In this document: piece by piece, positions 49,106 to 62,478 of the stretch
Layout: each line of letters starts with the position of its first letter
Position numbering within the stretch: the stretch's first letter is position 1
Origin: Metopolophium dirhodum
Taxonomy: Eukaryota; Arthropoda; Insecta; Hemiptera; Aphididae
Length of the DNA: 64,000 nucleotides
Direction of reading: 5' to 3'
Assembly (NCBI RefSeq): GCF_019925205.1
Contig: NC_083561.1
Span: 1,301,217-1,365,216 of the forward strand
Position numbers and translations under genes: made by a program
Notes under the pieces: generated by a model
Told to the model about the DNA's origin: nothing
Databases searched by the model: none
Seen by the model: only the letters and a program-made list of their open reading frames with translations

Positions 49106-51541
49106 CTGCGCGAAAAATAGCCTTATTCCTTTTTCAGTATCTTTCTTATAGAATCTTTCTTTTCTTTTTTTTTTTTGTTAAGGACAAATGGTGTCGTGCA
49201 TGTTTTTCTTGCCGAGTACAATATTCATATTATTATTATCTTCATATCTCTAACACTCATGGATTTTTTTAGACATCTTTTTTTCGAATTCAAATTTTCT
49301 CTTTATCATTGATTTTTAATTCTTTTAATTAATAGTAAGTTTTGTATTGTTGCACCAAAGTCCTAAGATTTAAATATTTAATCATTAAAAAATAATTGTG
49401 AAATATCCTTATTGGATCAGTTATTACTAATTTGTATATTGCCTGTTATTTGTTCAATAGGGAATTACTTTGGTCGTGTTGTATCAATAATCAATATGGA
49501 ATAAAATATTGTAAAATGTTGTTGGAAAGTCCGTGCGTTTTGAATTAGTTATGTTATATTTTAATTAATCTCTTCAATTTTTATCAATGTATTCAACTTT
49601 ATACGATTACTGACATTATAAAAGTATGCAAAGTATAGTATTTGAAAAGTTTGAAGTAGACATTTTAATAGTTGATTATATTTTTATATTTAAAAATTTG
49701 TTTGTTTATGCACAAAGCACTTTGTTCAAAAAAAAATTGAGAAGTAAGTAGATTAATTACGAGTAAATCATATAATTTAAGATAATGCGAAAAATAATAA
49801 TTATTAAACTATCGATCTTGTTTAATATTTTGTAAAGCACATTTAATATGGATATAGTCGCCTAAGATATTTTAATACTATATTAAAGTTAAAATCATTA
49901 TAATATACATTATACATATACGTTTTCAGGAGGTACATATTAATTGTACCAATTTGCATAATTATGTACTGAAGTCCAAAATGGTTAGTTGAGTTTAAAA
50001 AAAGTATACCTAGGTAAATAACGTTAACTTCAATAGCTTTAATTTATTTAAATAACATACAACATAATAGTTGATTAACTGATTAAAAAAGTCAGGTAAG
50101 GAACTAAAGTAAAGGTTTTTGATATAAATGTATAATTTAATATTGTATAAATGTATAATGTTATTTGTTATGGTTATTATGAATTTAATGCAATTTATAA
50201 GAATACTCGCCTTTCAGCTATGCGTTACAATATATCTGATAATATATAATAGGTACCTGCAGGATTACATAATTTACATATACTTAAGTATTAAGAGTCT
50301 ATATAAACTTTACTTTTGTTTCTTATCAGATATTTTTTATCAATTAATTAAATTAATATCAATGTATCATAATATATTGTACCTACTCTATTACTTTAAA
50401 AATACCGACATTTTAAGAATAAAACCTTAAAAATATTGTAGAACCTATTATAATAATTAATTTGTCAGTATTGGATATTTTTATTACGTCGTATTTCTTC
50501 AAGAGCTCATAGTGATTTTGCATGAATAATGATTATACCTACAATTTTGATGATATAGGTTGGCAAGGGAGCTATAGGATTTTTTAAAAAAATGTTTGCT
50601 CTCGCATAATACCTTTATTACTTATTAGAATACAGAAACTGCTCCAAAAGTTTCATAATTCATTTCTGAAGGTAGAATATTTGACATAAATAATATTTTT
50701 AACAGCTAACGGTAAAAAAAAAATGGTAAATATAACTTTGGTCAGATTTGTTTTTAACTGATTATAATGATTTATCTATGGAGGTATTTATTTCTGAACG
50801 TATTCACTATTTAGATAATAAACATGATTTCACGTACCTATACAATTTCATCACAGTTTATTGTATAAGCCTACCATTATCTAATGTCCATTAATCATTA
50901 GATATATGCAGAAATAATAACATAAATTCTGATAATAATTCAGTTAGGTTTAAGGTTTCAGTCTGTGGTTTAAGTGTGTTGCGGGTGCCTAATATATGAT
51001 ATAATTAATACGAGTTTGAGAGGTAAACACGTCACAAACGTGTGTTGCTGGTTGTTTAATAGAGGAACATCGTATTTTTGTATGGTAAATTTAAGGGAGT
51101 AGATATTTAGAGCCCCCTATATCATCCTACTAATTAAGAATTAAATATCATAAAATGATAATTTTTCTAGTAGGTAATTTGATACTACAGTTACTTAAAA
51201 AACTAAAAAGAAATACACTGTTTAAAATTAGAACGTTATTCATAGAGCATAATATCTTTCTTTAAAACCTATAGTTATAATATCACTTTTATTAATTATC
51301 TTAGAGCTTCAGTTTTATTAATGTTATGTTATTTCTATGTCAATATACTTAAAGCTTGTATTTTACACTGTATTGTGTACATTGAATTTTAACTTAATCA
51401 ATATCAATATTTTCTTGAGAGAATTATTTTAAAACGTAAACGTCCAAACATTGGAGAAATACCCTCTTGAGACAAAAGAACCAAGTAACAGTTGACCATC
51501 ATAAAATCGGATTTTTTTCTTTTTACTATCGTAAAACTCAC
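49106..51541. other. AT-rich non-coding
   Basis: The 100-codon frame at 50128-50430 is composed of AT-rich codons (Ile, Leu, Tyr, Asn) and has no splice context. Confidence 0.4.
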
Positions 51542-51591
51542 TAAAAGACCCGCAGCATTTACGTCGTCTGTATTACGCCGGCATCTGTTGA
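51542..51591 (-). CDS. Candidate 50-base minus-strand exon
   Basis: A strong acceptor with a long pyrimidine tract (ATTTTTCTTATATCGACGCAG ending at 51592) and a consensus donor TTTTA|GTGAGT. Only one frame is open: NRCRRNTDDVNAAGLL, leaving in phase 0, which is the entering phase of the exon at 49105. Confidence 0.33.
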
Positions 51592-52259
51592 CTGCGTCGA
51601 TATAAGAAAAATAAAGTTGCAACTCCCCCTTTTGCCATTGCCAAAAACACTGAGTTCCTTCCCCACTTTAGACGGAAAGCGAGAGAGAAAACAAAAAACA
51701 GTAGCCTAAGAATCATTTCCATCCGATTTTCCGCCGATTTAGACCCGGCAGCCCCAAGGGTCGTAATAGCCGATGGCTACCTCATAAAACTCGAATTTTG
51801 CTTAATGCTGTTTCTTATCCAAAGTCTTTTACTTCACCTCCTTTATTTTTATTTCCTACGGATTTGCCTAAATCCTCCATTTCATTTCCAAGCGGACTTC
51901 GTCACAATTCAGATTTTATCTGCTCCGCAGCTGATTGCACCGTTGCACTTTATGACCCTGCAGTTGCTAACTTATGTTATATATAACGGATACTGATTTT
52001 TGACACGATATCGTTATCGAAACACAGTTTTAATTTATTCCAGATGATAATACAAGTTTATACGTTCATAAGAATTTCAGTTTGTATAATGTTATATTTA
52101 TATTATATACTACTCCATTGTTTAGTGTTCAGCTACTATAATCTTTTAAATATACCTACTTAAAATTTAAATCATATATATAGATATGATAGGCTTGAAA
52201 ATCATTATTTTATAATTTTTTTTAATTATTTGACATTATTTTAAATTCTGAATAGAGCG
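51592..52259. other. GC-raised then AT-rich non-coding
   Basis: Two overlapping plus-strand frames at 51798-51996 have no supporting borders. Confidence 0.35.
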
Positions 52260-52278
52260 ATGTTTTGGTTTTACAATG

Positions 52279-52342
<64 letters not shown>

Positions 52343-52580
52343 TTTTTTTATTATATTCAATTATTTTGGGGAAATCTCACTTTTTAAAATAATCGGAAAA
52401 AAAATTGGGGTAGTCGCTCTGAAGTCTGTTGTATTCTGTATAGTAGGTGTCAAGTGTAGGTACATCCTCATTGATTAGGTCACTAATGGATGTGTTGAAT
52501 TAGAATCCAATGATATATATATTATCATTGTATACCTACGAAAAAACGAATATTGATATTCTGATCAGAGATGGTCATAA
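52260..52580. repeat. Rearranged copy of the AACGATTCTGAGCG family with expanded (TG)n
   Basis: TTTTGGTTTTACAATGATG at 52262 matches the start of the copy at 45.65 kb. Further on, AGTAGGTGTCAAGTGTAGG and GTGTTGAATTAGAATCC match the opposite-orientation block at 62.9 kb, so two pieces of the family lie head to head. Confidence 0.6.
52280..52341. repeat. (TG)31 microsatellite
   Basis: Thirty-one uninterrupted TG units inside the repeat copy. The frame translating it as alternating Val-Cys is an artefact. Confidence 0.98.
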
Positions 52581-53037
52581 ACCGACCGTAATAGATGGCA
52601 TATAATGAATATAAATATATTTTATATTTTTCTATCAACATTTTCTTATTGAGTTTACGAGAGTAAGTGTAAACAAATAATGCAATTGGAAAATATATTA
52701 TCTATATTGCATGCGTTTTAAGCAAACGCCAAGGCTAGTTAGTGGTATTAAACAGTTTGGTAGTTGTTGGTACATAGTTATATCGTGGCTTAATAAACTT
52801 AATAATACATATTTAAATCCAAAATGGTAGGTACATGGTACATGTAACGAAATCAATTGATTCGTCGTTTAAATGGAAAACAAAAACCTGTTAAATGTAG
52901 TAAAAAATAACTGCAGGAATATATTGCACGTTTTAATGGCACGTTTAGGGTTCGTCTTTAGACATCTATATAGCCTACGGATATTATACGCAATGTTATA
53001 AATTTATACACTTGCGATCTTGATCAACGTTTCCCGA
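52581..53037. other. AT-rich non-coding
   Basis: Nothing supported. Confidence 0.4.
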
Positions 53038-53310
53038 ATGAAATTCATATTTTTAACAAAAAAAACTGGGGACTTTATGGAGAATATTATACAGCTTACT
53101 AAAGGGGAATATCATTGCAGACAAGAAAGGGGGGGGGGGGATTTTGCACAGAGAACAATAACAATGGTACTATGGTCGCCCCTGGCGATCGGAAATACGT
53201 CGTTCGAATTTCAACACAAACGTCTCTTCACCTCCCAAACTCACTGTACCGTTCGGTCGTTAAAAGTCCCTTTTTTGAAGCGCAATGCAGGTGAAACTCT
53301 TGTCATATGA
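53038..53310 (+). CDS. Intact 90-codon open frame of unknown status
   Basis: Starts with ATG at 53038 and stops at 53308-53310: MKFIFLTKKTGDFMENIIQL, then across a 12-base G run (Gly-Gly-Gly), then GNTSFEFQHKRLFTSQTHCT and LKRNAGETLVI. GC is raised in the second half. The G run makes the frame depend on the exact run length. No splice borders or domain were recognised; it may be chance. Confidence 0.22.
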   Translation: MKFIFLTKKTGDFMENIIQLTKGEYHCRQERGGGDFAQRTITMVLWSPLAIGNTSFEFQHKRLFTSQTHCTVRSLKVPFLKRNAGETLVI

Positions 53311-55084
53311 AACGGCTTTACGTAGTAATAAGTATTATTTTTTTGACTTGGTTATTCATTTTCCCCCAAAAAAATTATTTGTTTTAATATTTTGTATAAA
53401 GGTAAACAAAGGTTTCATATAATTAAGAAGACCCGTTTAAATTAATCGGTATAGTTAAAATTTGAATACACGAATATCGTTGAATGAAATGTTTTGACCT
53501 AGATTTTTTTTTATATAAATTAAGCTCTCGTATGGTAATAAAAATAGACATTTTTATGTTGCATGTCGAGAGTGATATTTTATCAAAATTGCATTTAAAC
53601 CTTGTACAATATCGCCAGTTTTATGCTGACCTAAGTCTGTCTACGACGATTAAAGTGGCATTTTAATGTTTTCAGAAATGTATAATGTACATAAACATAA
53701 CGTACTATTTCTCATTTATGGGATACTCCATAAAATATTGCGATGCCATAAACAATTTTGGATGTTGTTAAAATATAATTGTTCTTGTATTGTAATTTAT
53801 AGAATTGTATTTAGTAATTAATGTATAATTATGAAGTACAAAGATATTTTGGTTTTTCTGTGACATTTTTAATGTCAAATGTCTGCAAATAGTATCAAAG
53901 AGTAACAAAACAAATACAATTTGTTATACTTAACAACCATACAAATAATAATTAATACTTACAAATGACATGCACCTACTAGGTAGCTATTATTTATTGA
54001 GAAAACTTGAATAAAACACTTTGAATTTTGGTGACTTACTTCATGGACCTATAGCACTGTGTAATTTAATCTACCAATTAAGTAAATAACACTCACAACA
54101 TAAATGGCAGTGCACACCGTTCAATAAAAAAATTGTCTATTGTACATGTTGTCTGTGTGTTCATACGTTACGTAGGTGCTGTATAATATTATGTTCTATA
54201 GTGTTAATTAATAGTGAATTTATTTTCAAATTATTTATTATAATGTATTTATATTTTATTTTTGACGTTATTCGATAAAAAATGTTTTTTTAAATATTTT
54301 CCTTTTCCAATAAAAAATCACTGACAAATCAGAATTTGAAGTAACTGATATTATTTAATAATATAATGTATGTTACCTATTATGTGATACTATATGATCG
54401 ACGATACCTAATCCCTTTTTTCCTATAGAGATAGAGAAAGATAATAAGGAATAATTTATGTTCTTTATAAAATAAAGTGCTTATTACACTTGCGATTTAT
54501 TATTTTTACAAATCGTTACAGAATTAATGTTATTTATATGCAAAATGTATCAACCTTAGGTTGTAATATTAATTTATATTAAATAATTTTCACTGACCAA
54601 TTTGTGTACTGAAATATTGTCATATATTTTTTTATACCTATAATTACTAAATAAATTACCTATAACTGATTTGAATAAAAACGTATAAATTAACAAGTAA
54701 TTCTATAGTTGCTAATAAGTATAGTTTAACGGATAGTCTTTAGGTTAGCTTATTACTTTTCGATTTTCTTAAAAAATTATTATTTTTTTAATATTTAATG
54801 ATAATATATTTATAATATTTTAATTTTCAATCTCATTTTTTCTCTTGCATAAATGTTACGAATAGTTATAAATGTAACGATTAGTTGATTTCTAAATTAA
54901 TCTTAACTGCTAATTTAATTTCTTAGTTAATATATTATAGTTAATGTGCATAATTCAAAGTGTTTTATTCAAGTTTTCTCAGTAAATAATAGGCACCTAC
55001 GAATACTATATTGTATTATATTCAACACAGTTGCATATTTTATATTAAGTATCTAATCTTTCAAAAAACGTTTCGTCAACGCGA
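53311..55084. other. AT-rich non-coding
   Basis: Nothing supported in 1.8 kb. Confidence 0.4.
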
Positions 55085-55515
55085 TTGATTTTTAAAACCA
55101 AACTCGTTTTAAATACAGTGCTTTTTTTTTTGATAAACTTTACAATAACGGGACACGAAGGTTTCAATAAATTAGAAAGCATACGCACTCTGCTGAGTAT
55201 CTATATTCCTGCAAAAACCTTTTTGTTGAACGGCGGACAGGTCCTTTGCCTCTACAACGCGATAAAAATCCGCTATTCCACGGTTTTGATGTGTCAAGTA
55301 ATACTCCAATGAACCACTATCCTTTTATTTGGGGTTTTCTTCTATTGTTTTGGTTTTACGATTTCCTTTGCGTGGAGATCTCGGTCCATCAGTATTCCCC
55401 TTAGCAATAGGCCGTTTGATATTCCTTGCGCTTGACCACCGTCGCCGATAAAGATATTCGATTCGGACGGGATTACCGAACGGCCAAACGTATATAAACA
55501 CGTGTATACTTACCT
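55085..55515. other. GC-raised block with several open frames on both strands
   Basis: On the minus strand, adjacent frames read SESNIFIGDGGQAQGISNGL and EYYLTHQNRGIADFYRVVEA. They are protein-like but in different frames and separated by stops, with a consensus donor CTCGCAG|GTAAGT upstream that cannot be connected to them. This could be a decayed gene fragment. No call is made. Confidence 0.25.
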
Positions 55516-57138
55516 GCGAGATACCTTATATAAATATTATATATATATATATATATGTATGTATGAAAAAACTGTTGGTAATATATGACCCGATTTTATT
55601 AGTAAGCAATGAAGATTTATTTTTCGATCAGTTATACGGCACATTTGGAATCCGAAATCAGTTCCAAAAGATACTTCCGTGTAAACCCGAACAAAAAAAA
55701 ATATATATAGGTACAAATGGTTTGTTAGCAAATCACCGTAAAATACGAATAACAGTTTGCCTATATAAAATAATATTTATAATGTACATTTTTCTTTGTA
55801 ATACTTTATTGAGTAGGTACAACTATTGTATAGGAAGGTATTAAACATTTTAAACAACAACAAACGCATTATGCGTGCTATTATTTGTATTCGATTATGA
55901 AGGATATAATATATGGAATGCACATAAATCAATAAGGCTCGCTTTTGCCAAATAAACATATTTTACTTTTTTCTCATTAATAGCGTTTTAATCGAGTTTC
56001 TTCCACTATAGCTACCTATAATAATTTGATCAAGTTTAATAAGTACATTTTGTTAAAGCTGTTACAATATGTTTGTTCCTTGTTATTACTTATTATCATA
56101 CTGTTTTAGCAATCATTTTCTTTATTTTTTACACAAATTATCTGTAGTGTTTCGTTTTAATATTGCGTGTCGTTTGATTGCACAATAAATAAATATAATA
56201 AACAAAAGTCGTTCAAACTTTTTACGTAATTTTTTTTTATAAAATTATATTACTCAAATAAAAACCTTGTTGGCTTTTGAGTAATAAAATAGCAACAATG
56301 GTTAAAATATATCCCGTGGGAAATTTTCTTAAGTATACCGGTATACATACGTAAAATATGTTGTACATAATATTTTAATGACGATGCAGAATTTTAGTGT
56401 GGCTAAAATTACTCAAATTTTCACACTAAAACTCTCAAAAATATAAGAATTTTATGGATCACGAAATTCTATATATTTTTTTATTTTCAAAATGTATTTA
56501 CTTTTTTTACTTTTAAACTTGAGATGTTTTAGCTGTTTATAAACATCTATAAAACGTGTAACTACAGTTTTTGTACTTATTTTTTTAGCATTTAAATACT
56601 TTATACCTCGTTAGTTGTTACCGTAGGAACGTTATAGTTTTATCATTATTAGGGAATCGTTTGTGGATTTTAATAATATTTAGCTAAGTAATAAACATTC
56701 TGATTTATACTTTCTTTACGAACTGTATATAGCTGTACGAGATTTATATATTTATATTATTAAACCAAACGATAATATTTTAATACGTTATAATAATTTA
56801 TATCTATATTTTAAATGTTGTACATGATAATAATAGTTTGGTTATTAATGAATTGATGGTAATTAGTATGTGAAAATTATATTGCATCAATTTTTTTGAT
56901 AAAAAATATTGGCGTAAAAACGCCAACTAAAATATATTGAAAAATGGAATCATATAAAATTGAAAAGTCTTTGTAAAACATTTTACAGAATCCTTATTAG
57001 TGTTTAGTAGTGTCTCGTTAGCGATTCTGTTATTATCGAGAAACCCTTCAAACTTTTGAACTTTTTTTTAGGATAAAAGGGGAAATGCTCAATTCTCCGA
57101 GGGGCTTATATATATGGTTGAAAACAAGAAACAGAATT
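55516..57138. other. AT-rich non-coding
   Basis: Contains a (TA)n run at about 55537-55556. Short frames at 55537-55959 are shadows. Confidence 0.4.
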
Positions 57139-57241
57139 TCACTGGACACTTAGGTCATATTTTCCTCTTTCTCTCTTCCAGTTATACATGATTACAAAAG
57201 TTACATCATTTGTCAGAACATGTCGCGTGTGCCACTGACAA
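57139..57241 (-). CDS. Weak candidate minus-strand terminal exon
   Basis: The acceptor TAACGACGCTTTTGCAG precedes 57241. The frame entered after one base reads CQWHTRHVLTNDVTFVIMYN, WKRERGKYDLSVQ, stop. Single-sided splice evidence and 33 codons only. Confidence 0.22.
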
Positions 57242-58571
57242 CTGCAAAAGCGTCGTTAATCAAATTGTCTCGATCAAATTAACGTGTATTATTATAACAG
57301 AAAAACATGTGCACTTTCCCCTTCCAAAAATGTGCACCTGACGTACTACCGTTTATCATGTGACTAAATTAAATCTCGTAAATCGATGGTATATTATACA
57401 ATTATATTGTAGCCCTTCTATATAGAAGTCCTTTTTTGATATTATACTTGATTTATATAATGGAAAATGGGTTACATGTTTTTCGAAGTAATGTGTACAG
57501 AAATAATTAATGTACACAATTACGCGTAAAGTGACCTGACAAATTCACGAACCTATTGTTTTGTAGTAGCGTAATAGTAGGTACCTATATTTAATAGGCA
57601 ATACCTACGTGTAAATCAAAAAACTGACAGTTTTGTGTATTATCGTGACTTTACACTATGTGATATACTGATATGTACTTATTTTGCTTTGGTACATACT
57701 ACCTATACCTAATATTGTTTTTGATATTATAAAATTAGAAATTAAAAATACACAGTTCAGCAACCCCAACCATATTATAGTATGTATCATACTATTACAC
57801 GTTACAATTATAATTATAGTATACATATAATTACAACAAACGTATTATATAATATTAATAATAACTAAAAATAATTATTAATAATAATAATATCAAATAA
57901 TACGTATTAAATAATAAATAAATACTTATTATTATTATTATTATTAATTCAGGGTTGGGATCTTATAGCACTTAAAATTACATAAATATGCGCAATAATA
58001 TTACCTTAAATATCGCCAAATATGCGCTAAAAACATACAATAAAAACAACAAAATATGCAAAAAAGGCAAATTTATTAATTAATAATTGTTTAATCACCT
58101 ACAAATTATTTTAGGTAGTTATTTAAGTTTTTAAATAATTTAGTCACTCTGATCAGAATCCTGCAGGGTTGTAAAAAAAAATACCTAATACGAAATTATC
58201 GTAAAAATTCGATTGACAAAAATTTAAAAACACATTTTCTAAAATACAATTTCATAAAATATGATCGATTTTGATTCAAAAACAGGTAAAAATGCAAAAA
58301 AGGCTCCAAAAGTAAAAAAAAAATTTTGAATTTGAGTTTTTTGTATCATGAAACACATTTTTTAATAGTAATTTATTATTAATACGTATTTAATACAAAC
58401 GTATTATACGTTACAACAAACGTCGAAGCATTAAATAAAAATATTTCACGTGACCGAACGTTAATCGAATTGATTTTTCTTCATGATATACCATCACTTA
58501 TCACTACAAGTATAATATATAATATACATAATTGTATTAATGTATTTTTGACTTGAGATGCGCGTGTAGTG
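57242..58571. other. AT-rich non-coding with simple and dispersed repeats
   Basis: AAT/ATT-rich simple repeats at 57840-57950, then AAATATGCGC/AAAATATGCAA-rich sequence at 57980-58330 that looks like a degenerate dispersed repeat. Confidence 0.4.
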
Positions 58572-58674
58572 TTAATAACGTTCAGGAGAGAAATCCCAGT
58601 TGGAGGAATGAACGTTGTTGACATTATCATCTTGCGAATATGGTGCTCCTATATACGGCATCGCGGGGGATTCA
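58572..58674 (-). CDS. Weak candidate minus-strand terminal exon
   Basis: The frame ESPAMPYIGAPYSQDDNVNN, VHSSNWDFSPERY, stop at 58572-58574, lies in a GC-raised block. The only possible acceptor (CAATTAAG) lacks a pyrimidine tract. The residue mix is convincing, the border is not. A second open frame upstream on the same strand (58730-58870, ending in SIIKGQNANSTSTTTASYRL) may belong to the same gene or relic. Confidence 0.22.
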
Positions 58675-60831
58675 CTTAATTGTTATACGACGACGTGCCT
58701 CGAGCAGAGCGGAGGAGGGAACATTATAGTCAAAGCCTATAACTCGCGGTAGTAGTCGATGTTGAATTTGCATTTTGGCCCTTTATAATAGACATTAGAA
58801 CGGATTTCCCGGGTCGTATGTATATAGAGACCAACTTCAACTCACCCTTATGATTTATAACCGAAGGGCTACTGAAACTTTCAACAAACACGGTAGGTAA
58901 ATGTGATTGTTTTTGTTTGAGTTTAATATTAAAATGACAATAGTTAATATGTACCTGTGATACAAAATTATCTATTACTGTCATTCAGTACTGTACGTCA
59001 CATCAAACTTTAATGTTTGGCAGTAATGTAGTATTATAAAACTGTGAAGACGTTATTATAATATAGTTCTACAAAATATGCATGTTTTGAATGTTAAGTA
59101 ACGAGGAAAACTTGAAAAAATAAAACAGATTTAACTGTTGGGCCTCATGTCAATATAATAGGAATGTAGTTATGGCGAAATTACAGTAGTTAATATATAT
59201 TTTAAATTATAAAATAGAATATGAAAGGAAAACTAAAATTAATGCAAACACTCCGTGTATAATAATTTGAGCGATCAACGGAAAAATTAATTAAAAAACA
59301 TCATTACAATTTTGATCATCACTAATTTCAGTATGAAAATGTTATTTCCGAGTAAGGGGTAAAATGTTATACCAAGTATAAAAAAAGATGGAACCACCTG
59401 TAACGGGGATGTCGTTTCGACGACGACTCTAAGCGCTGTCAAATTAATCGAGCAGGAATGTATACGTCCCGGGCGCAACGAGTTTTGTTTTCCGTCTCAT
59501 TTATTCAACGGACTCGAGCCGTACTAATCTCTTAAGAATTCCAAATTAGAATCGGGTTTCCGGTTATTCCGAGCACTTTAGACTGTAATAGGGGCTTCGT
59601 CGTTTTAAAGGATCTCTGTGAACGAGAATTTGACGTTTTACCAACATGTACGTATTAGGGTTATATTTATTTTTTCCTTTTAAATTTCATATAGTAACCA
59701 AGTTTTTAAAATTAAAATGTAAAAAGCACCTTTAATTATTGATAGGTATTATTGTGTTCAAAATTCAAAGCACATTGTAAGGTATACATTTTTTATAATA
59801 GGTTGGTAGGTATAGTAGTATTATAGTAGGTACTTAAATATTTAGTATTCAATAACCATTTTTTTTTTATAATTATTTACTGAAATTATAAATATATTAT
59901 TACGTAGTATTATCATGTCCATAGCATTTAAAATAAGCTATGCAAAATAAACGTAAATAAACTGATATTTTGAGTAAGAAGCTTAAATAATATTAAACAA
60001 TATTTATGTTTGTTTAAATTAACCAAAGTAATTATATGTAAGGTAAATACTATTATATAAATAAAATACCCGAAGTGTAATCGTTTCTTTAAACATTACT
60101 ATTTTATATCTTTAATAAACTATCTAAATTTCTTGTAATATTTTGGAAGACAATAGGTACACCATTTATTTTATACTATTATAAACGTTAACCAACAACT
60201 AACACACAATTATATACATTGGAATTAAAGAATCACTCATAGTTATATTAATATTATCTAATTATCTGTATTTTTACTCTTTGGGGTGTTCATATTAATA
60301 AATAAAAACCCCTGGCGGAGTGTTGTGAAGTTTAAAACAAATGGCAAATCGCCGCGTTTAAAAACTGATGCTGAGTGGAGCTGACATTTATTTAAACACG
60401 TGTATAATTATTATGGTAGACTTTCCTAAATAGTAAATATAATACTTTATAGTATACCTACATTTGGAGTAGCCAACTTAAGAACAATTATATTTCATAT
60501 AAAGTACCATCTAGACTCGATTACCGATCTATAAAACCTTCAATTCACGAAAAAGTTTAATAAGTTTAATAAGTTCTAATAGCTAGACGCAATAGAAAAA
60601 AGTTTATAATGACATAATCATATCGTTAAACCAATACATTTTATCGTTTCACTCGGCGGCCAAAACGATATAGTAACTTGTTCAACTTATAACTGTATAA
60701 GTCCACATACACACAAACACATACACATATACGATATACGTATACGTCTTACTCAAATTCGTAAATCTACCTTTTATACGCGCTCTAAACTTTAACAAAA
60801 AAAAAAAAATAAAATAAAAAAAAATAAAAAA
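58675..60831. other. Mixed: GC-raised patches, otherwise AT-rich
   Basis: At 59380-59520 both strands are open for about 45-60 codons without usable borders. The rest is AT-rich. A poly-A/AAAT run is at 60799-60831. Confidence 0.35.
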
Positions 60832-60959
60832 ATGGGATCATGTCCTCGGGAAAAAATAGGACGAAATACCCATGTACCTGTGTGGTGTGCTTGGAATGCG
60901 ATGAAATATATGAAAGGGCACATTAAAAAAAAAAAAACAGGCGGAAGGGTTTCACTGCA

Positions 60960-61140
60960 ATATTCCCTACGAAAAGAATGTAGTGTACTGGGTCACGTGT
61001 GCGCGCCGTGCGCTGTTAGTCGCACGCTCCCGACTCTACGCCCAAGCACATTCAGTTACGTGCCGGCCGCCTTGTGTCGCTGCCGTGCCCGCCAACTCGC
61101 GCGCTTCGCCATTCAACCGTGGTCCTAACCCTCGACGACA
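60960..61140. promoter_or_regulatory. GC-rich, CpG-rich block, candidate promoter
   Basis: CpG density jumps from flanking AT-rich DNA. CATTCAGTTACG at about 61050 matches the arthropod initiator TCAGTT. The overlapping plus-strand frames (60832-61177) run into the block from a poly-A tract and are not convincing as protein. Confidence 0.3.
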
Positions 61141-62478
61141 AAATAATATCATGTTAGTACAATATTATTATTATTAATTATTATTAGACGGTTATTAAAT
61201 AGCTTTATTTATTATTTTGGTATTCAAAGTAGGTAGGTTATTATAGGTAGGTAACATAATATTATATTGTATAGGTAATATTTAAAATAGCTGATTAGAC
61301 AGATTATTATTATTATTTTTTTTTTTTAACTTTACTGCATTAAATTTTAGGTATTTAATATAGTAGATTTGCTAATTTTTGTTTCAAATTATAATTACAA
61401 TTTTATAATAGAAATTATCCGAAATATCAATGTTGTGTTCCACAATATTTATTTTATTAAAAAGCTAGTCAAATTTGGCGGAGGTTCGTAATAATTTTAA
61501 AGTCACAAAATATGCAATCAATTTATTTTTTAAAACTAATAATATATTATAATATGATATTTTCAAAAATATTCCCAAATATCATATTAGAATATTAGAG
61601 TATATTAGAATAATAGAATATACAACATATTAGAATTGAACACGGAAAACCGAAAAATTAAATGTATTTTTAGGTATTTTTACATTTTATAATTACACAT
61701 TATAGTGTACATTGATATTTTGAATTAAAAAAATGTTCTATAGAAATGATTTTTTTCTTAATATAAAAGTTAAATAACGTAAATAACTCATGCAAAGCTT
61801 ATATAACTGAATTATTTTCATTCTTACGAAAGACCCATTTATTTGTCCTAATAACTTTTAATAACAATTTGTTTATTAAGTAACATTAAAACGACTTTTA
61901 ATTGAGCTAATTACCTAGTAAGAGTTAAAATGTTTCTAAAAAGTTAATCCTCAAAAAATTATGACCATCATCTAAAAGACAGCTTATAAACTATATAAAT
62001 ACGCACTTAATATGTCAACACTATTTACATCTTGGACAATTATAATTGGCTATTTTATTGAAAACATAATGTTATTAAAATAAATATATCGGTAGAATAC
62101 AATTTTAATTTTAAAATAATCTTGTACTGACCAAATGTTATTAAATTGTGTTTAAAAAAAATGTATAAATCAAACACTTATTCAATACTCTATGCTCTGT
62201 AAAATTTTAATAAGAAAAAAACATCGTTCCTGATTTCTATTTTAAATAAATAAATCAAATAGGTTATATTTTTCGTTCAATCTGAATGCCAACATTTTGA
62301 ATAATTCATGTGGAATATTTTGAATAGGTATTTTATATAGGTACATAGTATATTTAAATACTATAAATAGTTACAAAAGCCAAAAGTGTTGTGAAATCGT
62401 TTTCGTCTATCAAGTATAAGTTAATCATTAATAATTGTACCTATATATTGAACTAGACAAAATATTAAGAGCCGTCAA
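61141..62478. other. AT-rich non-coding
   Basis: Nothing supported. Confidence 0.4.

Noticed and set aside
50128..50430. 100-codon plus-strand frame
   Set aside because: AT-only codon composition (Ile, Leu, Tyr, Asn), no splice context; expected by chance.
52260..52478. Frame with repeated Val-Cys
   Set aside because: Translation of the (TG)31 microsatellite.
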